In this document: positions 21,941 through 33,699 of the stretch, in pieces
How the letters are laid out: each line of letters begins with the position of its first letter
Position numbering within the stretch: position 1 is the stretch's first letter
From: Siphonodentalium dalli
Taxonomy: Eukaryota > Mollusca > Scaphopoda > Gadilida > Siphonodentaliidae
Assembly (NCBI GenBank): GCA_032622095.1
Contig: CP136066.1
Span: forward strand, 188,332,716-188,396,715
Direction: 5' to 3'
Length of the DNA: 64,000 bases
Notes under the pieces: model-generated
Database searches by the model: none
Seen by the model: only the letters and a program-made list of their open reading frames with translations
Told to the model about the DNA's origin: nothing
Program-made: the position numbers and the translations under genes

Positions 21941-24508
21941 TTATTTTGAATATCGGTCGTGCGCCCAAATTAATTCAGATCTATAAAGAGCGTTTGTTGT
22001 TTTGGTACAAATTAAAGGATTTTTTTTTTCACTATTTCTCATCATAATATTTTATTTTATGTTTTTGAGAGAGTCTTCGAGATGCATCGTATGATATTGA
22101 ATCTATTCTCTGCTGAACGAAGATATTCACCAAAGTATAAGTCATTAATAAAATAAATTGTCGCCCAATTATATATATATAAAAATAGCCAAGTGGTTCC
22201 AACAAAGTTACAGTATTACACGGAAAAGAGTCGGATCCAACATGTTTTGCTGAACTATTTTGTTAGTTTTTAATTCCCACATCAGGAAGCACTAATTCAT
22301 CAGTTGGTAGAGTAAACCCTATATAGCTGTGCGCATTCGAACACAGGCGACATTTATATTTCTAACGTTGATGTTTCCATGCACGGATAACGAAATTAAA
22401 ACAAATGTCAAAGACACACGTGCTATATCGTGAACAGGTAATGATACAAATTAATAGGGATGCGGGTTTAATACAGTATGACAAATTCGGTTAAATTCCC
22501 TATTATAGGCAAAACGAATGAGAAAAGGTTCGTGTATGCAAATTGAACCCGAGGAGCCTATTGACAACAAACATATTCTCCCAGGACGATCCAAGAATTA
22601 GCAAATAAAACAGATCCTAAGATGCGTGGACTTTTTGCCTAATCGACGTTTTAAGACGTTTCCTGTACGGTTGGCAGTCCTGTCACTTGTTCCGATGTCG
22701 TGAGCTCGGCACGCAATCTCTACCATTGTCTAGTTTTTAGCCGTCCGTCGAACTGTCAGGAATCGAAATCCTCGTGGTTTTATTAGGGTAGCGCCTTGTC
22801 ACTGCTTCGTTTCTTCGTTATACTCTCACGGATTATTCCGTGACTGACTTAATAACGGCATTTACTTAGCTCAAACCGGATTTAGTTTGCAGCACGAGCA
22901 TCAGAGAGGAGCTCATGGGCTCAGGGATGGTGGTCGATTGAGTGCAGAGTGGGTGCCGTGTTGTGACGGGAGTCAATTTCTGTACAGATTCAATCAAACT
23001 CCGACAAAACCAGAGATACCGAGTGCATCCCATACATTGTCTGACAAAATGCCATTGGAATCCATTTCCGGATGCTATTCTATGTTTTAAGACAAATATA
23101 TATTGCTTAAAAATATTTTTTTCCTGCATTACGATTCGCATTATCAAAGGGAGAAGTGGTTGGACATGTTACATTTACGTCAATATTTTGTTGCAAAATG
23201 GTCACCTTTAGGTCACCTTTAATTTGTCTCCATACGCACTACGTACATTTACACGAGGGGTATAATTAGTGCAGAGTGGATGCAGCCATGTTGGCGCGAG
23301 CAAATCTCGGCGATGGATGGGAATTGAGATCCGTTGGAGATCTCAAGATTCTATATGAAACCGAATAGTTAATTTTTGCAAAACTTCACCAGCCCAGTCA
23401 TACTTCCGGGATAAAACTATTCTTGTTTTATTTCTTAAAATCTTAAGAATTCTACCTATATAATTAAAGGTCAGATACGATGAGAATGAATTGACTAACA
23501 GCGGAAAATAGCAGGTCCAAAAACTTTCCATTTTTTGTGTTTATGTGTTGAAGGAAGGGGGACACCTGTTTCTTCTAATGCGAATATCTATAGCACTTCG
23601 ATAAGTTTTACAATGACATATTTATATATAATCCGTATATGGCGGGTCTGTGGTTTCATGTATAATCAAATACCACAGTGAGTGTTGAAATGGGTTAATA
23701 CAGTATGAATGATCATGAATTTATCCACCTGATTTTGGTCCTCTGAACATACATGATAACAAAACAGATAATTACTCCGTTTAATTTGAGGCCTGAACAT
23801 TATGAGTCGCTTTAAATGAATTTAAATAACACAATTGTTCGGTCTGAATCCCCGAGTTCCCGTGGGTACCGTTGCTACATAAAATTGCCATCAGTTTATC
23901 CCAGCATGTTTCAATGCGCTAAACGAAACAAGGCCCTCTGTAAAATTGCACCGCAAACAAATGAACAGCACTTCAATGAGATCAACTTTCATAAATGACC
24001 GTTATGCAAGTCGAAAGACATTCAGATATACGCACATCACAGCGAGACTGTAACAATGGATTTTAGTTTCTATTCTCCAAAGTTAAAATCTCAGCGTGAA
24101 GTTCATAATTACAGGGGATTTAACATTGTCCACATAATTGCCGGAGTTATAAATGGGCAACGGCGAATTTTTCGGTAAGGAGGAGGGGTTTGGTCGTCAA
24201 ACTCGACCAAGATCTCAATACCACGAAATTATATGAATATGAGAGAATCTGAAACTGATAACGTTAGTCTTATTTACCGATTCTCACGCAGCATCGTTGC
24301 GTATCCCTTTGTATCCATGGCATTTTACATATATTTGTTTATTCACTGGAATCTTGTCTAAATTCAAATTTAAATATATAGAATTGAATCTGAAAATTAA
24401 AGTGAAATAGTTAAATTATTAAACAGTCATTATTGATGAAATTCTGCCACATTCAGGGGTGACGGGTAGATGGTCGTCATCGGCCACGCACTCCACACAA
24501 TATTTGTA
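21941..24508. other. no gene recognised
   Basis: Only short ORFs. A 93-codon minus ORF at 22866-23147 faces an 89-codon plus ORF over the same bases, neither identifiable. An F-type AAAGAGCGTTTG motif is at 21987. A segment near 23977-24005 (CTTTCATAAATGACCGTTAT) matches part of the unit tripled at 26644-28165. Confidence 0.4.
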
Positions 24509-24665
24509 TGTTTGAACATATTTTATTTGACACTCATTACATAATACATTTAACAAATTAGTATATGAAATAAAGATATGAGTTAATCAAAAGGGATGGG
24601 AGCACAAGTTATTCAACTTAGAATATTGCTCCTCTCCCTTAACAATATTGAAACGCAAATTATTA
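24509..24665 (-). mobile_element. possible LINE 3' UTR, minus strand
   Basis: On the minus strand an AGGGAGAGGAGCAATATTCT block is followed by AAGTTGAATAACTTGTGCTC and, some 100 bp on, AATAAAATATG. Similar arrangements end many invertebrate LINEs, but no ORF2 residue pattern is present, so this is tentative. Confidence 0.35.
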
Positions 24666-24833
24666 ATTGTATATGGAATTATGTAGGACTCAAGATTAGC
24701 TTATAATTGGAATGTAGTACCTAAAACGAGGAGGGTCGAGAATGAGGGTGAGGTATAAAGTGAGTAGACTGATATCAAGGATACAATATTTGTATGAATC
24801 CCATTTATATTATCCTGTTTTATCATGTACATA

Positions 24834-25247
24834 TGTGACCCGCCATATCAAATCCAGTCGTAAGTCGGGATCCCCCCTGTGCCAATGCATTCTCTTATAT
24901 ATACGAGTCGACCATGGGTCGCCTCGCATATATAAGAGAATGCATTGGCCTAACAATTTTTTATCATTTTTTTTAAAATAAATGTTTCTTTAGGACATAA
25001 AATAAAAAAAACATCCATTACCCCTAATTCGTCTGCTCATGTTTGTCTGGGGCTCTGTATGGGTGAAATTATAAAATTGTTAAAGAATACAAGAAAAAAT
25101 TATTAAAATTGTAAACAAATTGTTAGGCCAATGCATTCTCTTATATATGCGAGGCGACCTATGGTCGACTCGCATATATAAGAGAATGCATTGGCACAGG
25201 GTAAACAAAATCCCGACTTACGACTGGATTTGATATGGCGGGTCACA
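24834..25247 (+). mobile_element. T-family TA-flanked MITE, copy 1
   Basis: A 414-bp element with about 38-bp terminal inverted repeats beginning TGTGACCCGCCATATCAA, flanked on each side by TA (24832-24833 and 25248-25249). TA duplication suggests a Tc1/mariner-type transposase. The interior contains two copies of the 69-bp palindrome also found in P-family MITEs, in opposite orientation and separated by an AT-rich spacer with ACATCCATTACCC. No ORF. Confidence 0.9.
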
Positions 25248-25384
25248 TATTGTATTGTGAAATAAAATATGATCCTATATCCTATCGGTGTGATCTAATG
25301 CCACAGATCAATAAGCAGAACCATCCAATGTTGTAGTCAGGGACGTAAGTCACGTGACGACAGGGTTGGAAGGTGTCTCACCCC

Positions 25385-25625
25385 AACTATCAACAGTTGG
25401 AAATTTCATGCCCGACACATCCTTCCTGGAAATTTTGCACCACATATAGGTTAGAACTGTTCTCATTGTTTGATTTCCCCACCAATAATTAGTGGGAAAT
25501 TTGTTGTTTTTAGACAAGCATTAGCATATTTTTCTACGTATGGTCAAAATTATGGTCTGAAATGGCCATTAGTTGGACATTTTTCAACATTTGCGGGGTG
25601 TCACGTGGATAGTTCGAGGTATCAG
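25385..25625 (+). repeat. TTGGAAATTTC dispersed repeat
   Basis: AACAGTTGGAAATTTCATGC, GTTCTCATTGTTTGATTT, ATTTTTCTAC and TCTGAAATGGCCAT recur at 27530-27700 (whole) and 27075-27140 (part), inverted at 19798-19915, and weakly at 43290-43365. Non-coding. Confidence 0.75.
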
Positions 25626-26096
25626 TAAACTGGAAAGTTCCTATCCAAGGGGGTGTTGCAAATAGACTGGGAAGTGGGAGTTTGTTCTGGTTCAAGTGAA
25701 GGGTGCAGTTTTATTACTTCTGTTTTAAATCATTTGATATGGATTCTAAGTGGTCCACTATTGTGTACATAAGGTTATAGTATGACTCCTGAATATTTAT
25801 ACAGGAATTTTATATCTTTGATGAGCGCGATAATTGTAAATGAACCAAATACGTCAATTTATGTCGCACCACCGATGGTGTAGTTCCAAAACGAACAAAT
25901 CAAACTACTGTACGGACATGCTACATATATAAGTCATTGAACTAATGATAACATGTTTAGCGAGTCAGACTAATTTTAATGACGTATGCTGAAAACAAGA
26001 AACGTTGTGTCATTTTTGTATCTATATATGTCTGTCGATATTTATATTAATTCTTTCGCCTCACTCAGTTCCTCACTTGCGAAAATTAGGCGATTA

Positions 26097-26506
26097 TTAA
26101 CCCTTTACCCAACAAACCGGCCAAAACCGGCCAAAACCGGCCAAATAAAGCTTCAACAGCCAAAAATATCTTGGGTCTGTCTCAATAGAACCATACACAT
26201 ATGGATATCATTGGAACCGGCTCCTTGACCACATTGTGATAGTTACAGTTATGCCCTGTGCCAATGCATTCTCTTATATATGCGAGTCGACCATAGGTCG
26301 CCTCGCATATATAAGAGAATGCATTGGCCTAAAAAAAATCTTTTTTTAACACTTTTTAACATTTTTTCTTACATTCTTTAACAATTTTATAATTTTTAAT
26401 GTGTTAAGCCAATGCATTCTCTTATATATGCGAGGCGACCTATGGTCGACTCGCATATATAAGAGAATGCATTGGCACAGGGCCCTTCTGTTGGGTAAAG
26501 GGTTAA
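26097..26506 (+). mobile_element. P-family TTAA MITE, copy 3
   Basis: TTAA at 26097 and 26503. Same layout as copy 1 but with three instead of two CCGGCCAAAA subterminal repeats. Twin palindromes lie at about 26258-26326 and 26407-26475. Ends CCCTTTACCCAACAAACCGG and TTCTGTTGGGTAAAGGG. The 122-codon minus ORF overlapping its left part is not a gene. Confidence 0.92.
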
Positions 26507-26643
26507 ACACTCTTCTAACGATGTTTTTATACGGACTCAGGTGTGCATTCAGATAGGGATAGAGTGATAGATATCTTCCCCAAATATTCACTCTCGAATT
26601 GGCTGTGGATTTTATGAATATATCTCCCAATACAAAGTACAAA

Positions 26644-28165
26644 TTCGCGAAATATGATGCCTGGGGAGGGGATGCTTTGTATAGCCAGGGAATGGCTTCA
26701 ATCTTGAATGGCACTCAAGTCACAGCAGCTGAATCTCTACATTACGATCAGATCATCTTTCACAAATGACCGTTACGCAAGTCTGTGGGCAATCAAATTT
26801 GACGTCCGGCCAATAAATCACAGCTTATTCTCCCCAGTGAAAGTCTTGGTATGGGGTCAAGAAATACAAAATACCAACATTGTTCTCTTAATATAACCGA
26901 AGTTGTAAACTGAAACATCATCCATCGTCTTCGAGTTGTAAATAACTGTTTCGAATTGGAGGGTTGTAAACTCGACTGGAGACGATTGTCTAATAGAGTT
27001 TTCCTATTATAGACGCACAAAATATGACATGAGGAAAATTATGTTTTGGGCCAGCATACTGCAGGGAGGGGGGTTACCAACATATTTTTCTATTTTTGGT
27101 CTTAAATGGCCATCAGTTGGAAATTGTGAACCTTAGGGGGGTATCATGCTGGAACTTTCCAACAATGAAGTCTAAGCACAAAGCACAAATTCACGAAATA
27201 TGAAGCCTGGAGGAGGGGAGGGCTATGTAGCCCGAAGAATGGCTTCAGTCTCGAATAGCACACAAGTCATTTACAATAGTCTCTACAATAAGATCAGATC
27301 ATCTTTCACAAATGACCGTTACGCAAGTCTGGGGGCAATCAAATGAGCCGTCCGTCCATGGTGTGATCCGTCAATAAATCACAACTTCTCCTCCCCAGTG
27401 AAAGTACCAACATTGTTCTATTAACATAACCGAAGTTGTAAACTTAAACAACATCCATCGTCTTCAAGTTGTAAATTATCTGTTTCGAATTGGAGGGCTG
27501 TAAACTCGACTGGTTACGAATTTGGTCAAAATTTACAATAGTTGGAAATTTCATGCCAGACATAACATTAGTTAGAAATGTTATCCCACATATAGATCGA
27601 ATTTGTTCTCATTGTTTGATTTGAGTCGGTAATTTATTGCTGTTAGACCAACAGTAGAATATTTTTCTACATTTGGTCAAAATTTTTGTCTGAAATGGCC
27701 ATCGGTTGGAAATTTTGAACCTTAGGTGGGTATCAGGCTGGAACTTTCCAACAATGAAGTCTCAGCATAAAGCACACATTCACGAAATATGAAGCCTGGA
27801 GGAGGGGAGGGGTTTATAGCCAGAAGAATGGCGTCAATCTCGAATAGCACACAAATCATTTTAGCTGGGTATTTATACAATAAGATCAGATCATCTTTCA
27901 CAAATGACCGTTACGCAAATCTGCGGGCAATAAAAGTCGACGTCCGGCCAATAAATCACAACTTATTCTCCCCAGTGAAAGTCTTGGTATGGGGTCAAGA
28001 AATACAAAATACCAACATTGTTCTCTTAATATAACCGAAGTTGTAAACTGAAACATCAACCATCGTCTTCAGTTGTAAATTATCTGTTTCGAATTGGAGG
28101 GCTGTAAACTCGACTGGAGACGATTGTGTAATAGAGTTGTCATATTATAGAGGCAAAAAAATGAC
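26644..28165 (+). repeat. three-copy tandem duplication, about 550-590 bp unit
   Basis: The block TTCACGAAATATGAAGCCTG starts near 26644, 27191 and 27779. Each is followed by GAGGGGAGGG-type sequence, GATCAGATCATCTTTCACAA, ATGACCGTTACGCAA, CTCCCCAGTGAAAGT and ACCGAAGTTGTAAACT. Copies 1 and 3 keep a similar 50-codon frame ending before ATATAACCG. Copy 2 has a deletion removing CTTGGTATGGGGTCAAG. The linking DNA includes TTGGAAATTTC repeat copies. No known protein. Confidence 0.85.
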
Positions 28166-28319
28166 ACGAGGAAATTTATGTTTTGGTCCAGAATATAATA
28201 CTGGTGATGTTTCACTCGTCTGTCGTACACGTTCCATTTCTTTTTAAATCAGTCATATTATTTAATTTCTGGAATCCAGATGATATAAGCATATATGCGA
28301 GTAAAAACTATGTAGTTTC

Positions 28320-28590
28320 ACTAGCTATCGAAATTTACCTGTAAATAGCATGCAATTATCTCGCAACTTGGTGATAATCAATCATACAGGTATTTTAGCC
28401 CAATTTGTTAATAGCACCGTTACATGTGGAACTACCGAAATTATACTTCTCATGTCGTTAGCTTTGGTAAAGATACATTTCCTATGGATGTTGCTGTTCA
28501 TATTCTGACACCATATGGTTTTCTATGAGAAAATACCCGCAGAAAATACCGTGCAAACTTGCCAGTGAATGAACGTAACTTATAGTCACG
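28320..28590 (+). repeat. R5 dispersed repeat, copy 2 (no MITE)
   Basis: Includes AAATTTACCTGTAAATAGCA (the uninterrupted equivalent of the P2 insertion site), GCAATTATCTCGCAAC, AGCACCGTTACATGTGGAAC and GTGCAAACTTGCCAGTGAAT. Gives the paralogous empty site for the element at 20873. Confidence 0.8.
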
Positions 28591-28688
28591 AAAAGGTCAT
28601 TTGAAGGGACTCAAGCCCTATAGATTTGGTTCGATATACCATACACATCTGTAAAACAGCTATCACCAACAAGTACATGTACACGAAA

Positions 28689-29320
28689 CAATAGGTTGAC
28701 TTCGTTCTTATTTTCATTATTAATAACTTTCTAATAATGGGATGTCGCATGTTAAAGTGATGTGAAACACTCCGGTAGGGTGATCACATAGAAATTGAGA
28801 ATAATCTTTCGCAAAGTAGTTATTTGTTATGAATATTAATCCAAATTGACGATATACACCGTCATTCTTATATATCAATTAAATGCAATGACTCTCGATG
28901 GCGAAATCATTTGTGTTAGATTATTGCCGATCGTTGCGTCCCGAATCGACATGTAAATATTTACAATTGGGCGTAGTTTAGACGATGTTTTCTATTGAGT
29001 GGTATGGTCAATTTCTTTGAAATTTTCGGCGATGTTAGTAGAATGCTACATTCCCCAGGTTAGAATAGCGCCTGAGTACTAACTTATCAATTTCACACAC
29101 CCGAACAACTCCATAATATGTCTTTAAAACCATTGTTATGAAAACAGTGGAATTACCGATAAAAGTCCAACGAGTCTAATAATATATCAGAGTTTAATAC
29201 AAACTTGATGGTACACATTGGAAAAGGTAAAAGCTTTGAAAAATATTCTGAAAATCAAATTCAGACATTTGAACTTACTAGTCAGCAATGTTTGTTGACA
29301 AATCGCTGTAACAGTTTTGT
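28689..29320 (+). repeat. dispersed repeat (partner of 9195-9487), interrupted
   Basis: AATAGGTTGACTTCG and GCATGTTAAA match 9195-9270. Similarity resumes at ACCATTGTTATGAAAACAGT (29130) and continues to TGTTGACAAATCGCTGTAAC (29310). The inserted 28753-29068 segment is a different repeat. Confidence 0.75.
28753..29068 (+). mobile_element. 310-bp insertion (same family inverted at 35275-35607)
   Basis: Starts AAAGTGATGTGAAACACTCC and ends AGAATGCTACATTCCCC. The complement is found at 35607-35275, with CCATCGAGAGTCA/TGACTCTCGATGG, AATGTAAATATTTAC and CATCGTCTGAACTACGC blocks conserved. It splits the 9195-type repeat, so it is mobile or was. Confidence 0.75.
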
Positions 29321-29718
29321 TTAACCCTTTACCCAACAGAAGGGCCCTGTGCCAATGCATTCTCTTATATATGCGAGTCGACCATAGGTCGCCTCGCATA
29401 TATAAGAGAATGCATTGGCTTAACACATTACAAATTATAAAATTGTTAAAGAATGTAAGAACAAATGGTAAAAAGTGTTAAAAAAAGATTTTTTTAGGCC
29501 AATGCATTCTCTTATATATGCGAGGCGACCTATGGTCGACTCGCATATATAAGAGAATGCATTGGCACAGGGCTAATTGTAACTATCACAATGTGGTCAA
29601 GGAGCCGGTTCCAATGATATCCATATTTGTATGGTTCTATTGAGACAGACCGAAGATATTTTAGGCTGTTGAAGCTTTATTTGGCCGGTTCTGGCCGGTT
29701 TGTTGGGTAAAGGGTTAA
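29321..29718 (-). mobile_element. P-family TTAA MITE, copy 4
   Basis: TTAA at 29321 and 29715. Inverted relative to copy 1. Ends CCCTTTACCCAACAGAAGGG and GTTTGTTGGGTAAAGGG. Palindromes at about 29351-29419 and 29499-29567. It sits at the junction between the 9195-type repeat and an R5 copy. Confidence 0.92.
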
Positions 29719-29920
29719 GGCAACCATGTTAGTACACAGCACCGTTACATGTGGATTGTGGAACTTATTTCCGAAATGTTATACTTCTCATGTCGTTAGC
29801 TTTTTGTACATATGCATTATTTATTCATATTGCCCGTTCATGTTCTGGCGCCATATGATAAGATTTTCTATGAAAAATGCCTGTAAACTTGTCAGTGTAT
29901 ATGAAGGTACTCTTAACCGA
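29719..29920 (+). repeat. R5 dispersed repeat, copy 3, partial
   Basis: AAGGCAACCATGTTAGTA, CAGCACCGTTACATGTGGA, TACTTCTCATGTCGTTAGC and TTGTCAGTGTATATGAAGGT match copies 1 and 2. The left third is missing. Confidence 0.72.
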
Positions 29921-30302
29921 TCAAATTTTCTGAAATCCCGGTAACATGACACCAAAGCAGAGAAAGTGACCATTCAGTGTTATTCGGGAAGAATTCGTAA
30001 CTTGAACTGAAGGATGTATCGGTCACTCGTTGCACAACTAGATGCAACGTTAGGGGCATGCAGCAATAGGGTTCCAGCTGCGAGCGATTGTAAACTTGTA
30101 ATATGATAGTGTCGGGTTCCGTTCACACAGGTTCACCGTATATCATATTGACAAATTAGGTCTCATAAAGCATGTTCAGCTTTTGAGTGGCTTTGAGATT
30201 ATTTTTACGCTAGATATTTCACTTTTGCTGCATCTTACGTCGAAGTATAGTGTATATATATGTTCATATCCAGGCTTCATGTATAGTACGATAAAGACTA
30301 TA

Positions 30303-30765
30303 TGTGACCCGCCATATCAAATCCAGCCGTAAGTCGGGATTTTTTTTTACCCTGTGCCAATGCATTCTCTTATATATGCGAGTCGACCATAGGTCGCCTC
30401 GCATATATAAGAGAATGCATTGGCCTAACAATTTTGTATCATTTTTTTAAAAATAAATGTTTCTTACAATTTTTAGGACATAAAATAAAAAAAACATCCA
30501 TTACCCTGCAGGGAGCCCCACACATATATAGACGCATATAGAAGAGTGTCGTCTGCTCATGTTTGTCTGGGGCTATGTATGGGTGAAATTATAAAATTGT
30601 TAAAGAATACAAGACAAAATTATTAAAATTGTAAAAAATTGTTAGGCCAATGCATTCTCTTATATATGCGAGGCGACATATGGTCGACTCGCATATATAA
30701 GAGAATGCATTGGCACAGGGTAAAAAAATCCCGACTTACGACTGGATTTGATATGGCGGGTCACA
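30303..30765 (+). mobile_element. T-family TA-flanked MITE, copy 2
   Basis: A 463-bp element with TGTGACCCGCCATATCAA ends and flanking TA dinucleotides (30301-30302 and 30766-30767). Twin palindromes at about 30356-30424 and 30645-30713. The central spacer is longer than in copy 1. It adds CTGCAGGGAGCCCCACACAT and a later TCTGGGGCTATG, which can pair as a further inner hairpin. Confidence 0.9.
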
Positions 30766-30827
30766 TATCGGCGAATATTTTTGTTCCATTGCAACCTTGA
30801 AATATTTGCCTTTGTTGCGTCTTGGTA

Positions 30828-31324
30828 TAGATCATGCCATGAATATCTACTTTGTCTAATGCCCGTAGAGATCATATTCCACGTTTTGAAGTTTTGACAG
30901 GGAACTTTATAAAGTCGAAAAAATAACGCGGGGAATATATTTCTTTGTTATCATCTGTTCCTTGATAATGTACTTCGCTGCATGTGAAGGTCCCAATTCG
31001 AAATTGCATGCTTTTATGTGACTTTTGTGAGCCGGTATCGCAATAAACATTGAAATAATTACCAAGGAGAAATTCCATAATTGCAAGCGACGCAAAGCAA
31101 AATCGCCCACAAGGTCACTTAAATCGTGAAACTTCGAGTTGGGACCTTCAACTACAGTGAATAACATTATTAAGAAACGGATAATAACAAAGAAATGTAT
31201 TCCCCGCGCTATTTTTCGACTTTGTAAGTTTCCCTGTCAAAACTTCAAAAAGTTACCAGGTTTTGTACTTGTGGACTATGATCTCTACGGGCGTTAGTCA
31301 GATTAGAGATTCATGGCATGATCA
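30828..31324. mobile_element. G-family foldback MITE, copy E
   Basis: Left end GATCATGCCATGAATATC and right end AGATTCATGGCATGATC. Each arm is about 200 bp, with the usual TTCGACTTTRTAAG and CTACAGTGAA blocks. The centre, about 31030-31130, resembles copy B in reverse. The left arm lacks the CCAGTACAAAACCT piece between TTCCAC and GTTTTGAAG (30882). Confidence 0.84.
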
Positions 31325-32017
31325 AGTTTTGGTAATACAATTATAGCAAGGTTAAGTTTGAAAACTGGCGGGAGATAGCGACCAATCGTATAACAACTAT
31401 AGTCTGTTTATTTTTCACATTTATACCCACAGCGAGTGTGCATGTTATGTCCCTTTAACGAGTGCAAAGCACATCATTCGTTTTAGAATGATCCCCACGA
31501 ACACAACGCAATACGAGACAGATCTATCAGTATATTTGCAATGGCACATGTTTTGTCTGCACGGTTCATTTCGGTCAGATACAAGTTCTCCGTGTTTACA
31601 TTCTGAAGGCACAACAACACGGCTATAAGAAGCTTTGTTTCCACACAACGATAGACGATTATCTGAAAACAAAGCCCCATGTACAGACAGTATGGCATCT
31701 GAATAATGGTGATATCACGAAAACAACGTTCATTAACTAATACTAAGTCATTAATTCGTGTAAGATTTATGCCCTTGTCAAACAAAAGACTGAATATGCC
31801 CGATGTGATGGTATAATGGATTGTGGGGCCCACGGCGGATCACCTGACGTAGGACTACTGAGCTCACATTGTGGGGGATTCCGTAACAACTCGGCGTGAA
31901 CCGTTTCTGAATTTACAACACAGATAGAACAGTGGGATTGTAAAACAATAACGCAGTCATAAAAGTGTCGCGAATAATTGTGTATGCCAGACATACATCT
32001 GTACGGTGGCTAGTTTA

Positions 32018-32214
32018 GGGCATGTGGATTTTTTTTAATATTTATTTCGTGGCCACGAAATACTAATTTCTGGCCGCGAAATGCTAATTCGTGGCCACGA
32101 TATAACTAATTTATGGCTACGAAATGCTAATTCGTGGCAGAAACAACTAGTTCATGGCCACGAAATACTATAATTCGTGGGCCACGAAATAAATAAATAC
32201 AATCCCCCATGTCC
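32018..32214. mobile_element. TA-flanked MITE filled with TTCGTGGCCACGAA palindromes
   Basis: Ends GGGCATGTGGATTTTTTT and AATCCCCCATGTCC are inverted repeats next to TA at 32016 and 32215. The body is an array of about five units of the self-complementary TTCGTGGCCACGAAATACTA type, spaced about 20-25 bp. It can therefore form many alternative hairpins. Non-coding. Confidence 0.85.
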
Positions 32215-32610
32215 TACACCAGTCTCTTTGAACAGTAGACGGATTTCCTGACATATTTGTTAGTATTTCCGTCTGCTTTTCAAAGAGACTGAATGAGGGA
32301 GAACAAGGGAGAATGTGGACTTGGGATGTCCCGTTTTGTGCTATGTTAATCAGAATTGTCATACTCGACAACTCACCACTATAAAGCGACTGATAGTATT
32401 CCCGTTTCGGATTAACTATATAGTAATTTATATCATTAATCGTGTTCTAGTAATATGAATACATTTATAAGTACATTATATGCTTACTCAGCATGCCTCA
32501 GTAATATAATTTATCATCACGCCTTGGAATAATAAAGAGCGTTCCTTGTTGATAGTTTCCTGAAATGGTAAACTGCTAAACTGAGCGTGTATATTACTTC
32601 TGTGCGTCAA
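32215..32610. other. no gene; small inverted repeat
   Basis: CCAGTCTCTTTGAACAGTAG and CTTTTCAAAGAGACTGAAT (32219-32295) form a short hairpin around GTCTGAC-like sequence. Otherwise nothing recognised. An AATAAAGAGCGTTCC motif at 32529 belongs to the following F repeat. Confidence 0.5.
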
Positions 32611-32985
32611 AACGGACATGGCTCATTCGTGCTTCCAAATTTATCTATACGTAATTGGGAAGGAGGTATAAGATATGCTGACAAATACACAAACTTGCCA
32701 CGGTCACAGCCATTTTCAATCTTCCGCACAGAAGTGAAACAAACGCTCTTTATTCCAACCATATCAGGAATGGAATAATACGGAACGCTCTTTTCTGTTC
32801 CATGTCGTGTGTATGGCTGTATTTTGATTGGCTCTCAAAAAGTAGCATTTTTATGACTCCAATGCGTCTTTCTGGGACATATATTGCTCGTAGAAAGGTA
32901 GTTAAAGTGTTTATCGATTCAGGGAATTCAAATCGAATATTATTATAGGTGTATTTCGGAGCGCATACCGCCAAGTGGCTTTAAA
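32611..32985 (+). mobile_element. F repeat, copy 4
   Basis: Same order of blocks as 6787-7180: CGGACATGGCTCATTCG, AGGAGGTATAAGATATGCTG, AAACGCTCTTTATTCCAACC, GCGTCTTTCTGGGACATATA and TTCGGAGCGCATACCGCC. With 32529-32610 included, AAAGAGCGTTCC and GGAACGCTCTTTT occur as an inverted pair around the left half. Confidence 0.8.
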
Positions 32986-33565
32986 TAACTGATAAATTTC
33001 TACAAATTCGACAACTCTTTTCGGAGTATATAAGTGGAGTCAGAAAATTATAAAATTTCGTGTATTAAGCGACACATTTTGATCACAAGAACGTGCGAAA
33101 TTGCTATGTGGAGTTGGAGGTCTGAAGAATCGCACTTTAATCGGATCCAAGGTACTCTGTACGTCATTATTATCGTCATCACGACGACTGTCGCAACACG
33201 GTCATAACTAACTTTTAATTAAATTGCACCGGAACATTCGATAACAGAAAGACATTTAGATAATTTCAGCAATTGATGTTTTATTAATGCAAGACGTAGG
33301 GATAATCTTAAATCGGGAATCCCATATATATATACATTAGTTCAATACGCACACATGCTTCTTGCAAGTACTGGTCTTGTCTTGAATCAATTAGTTTTCC
33401 TAAATGTCACGAACGTGATAATTTTTAGAAAAGAAACTACGTTTTCTGAGCATAACCAGAGCTCCGTCAGCATGGAATACCGACATAATGGTATGAATGG
33501 CTTATTTCGTTTATTATAGGATACCCAGGATATCGAAACGTTAGTTTTGATGTACCATTGATTGT

Positions 33566-33699
33566 ACAGTAATGCCCTAAGTAATCGACTCCATAACCAC
33601 AGCAGAATTATGGGTAACTTTTCAAGATTTAGTCGGAAATATGGCTTGTGCCCATAATTCTGCTGTGGTTATGGAGTCGACTACTTTGGGCATTACTGT
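33566..33699. mobile_element. 134-bp palindromic MITE with ACAGTAATGCCC ends
   Basis: Arms of about 50 bp, nearly perfect. ACAGTAATGCCCTAAGTAAT at the left pairs with CTACTTTGGGCATTACTGT at the right, and CCATAACCACAGCAGAATTA pairs with TAATTCTGCTGTGGTTATGG. The loop is about 35 bp. It is bordered by T at the left and A at the right, compatible with a TA target of the Tc1/mariner type. Confidence 0.9.

Noticed and set aside
22866-23147. 93-codon minus ORF as an exon
   Set aside because: A complementary plus ORF of similar size covers the same bases and no conserved motif can be named.
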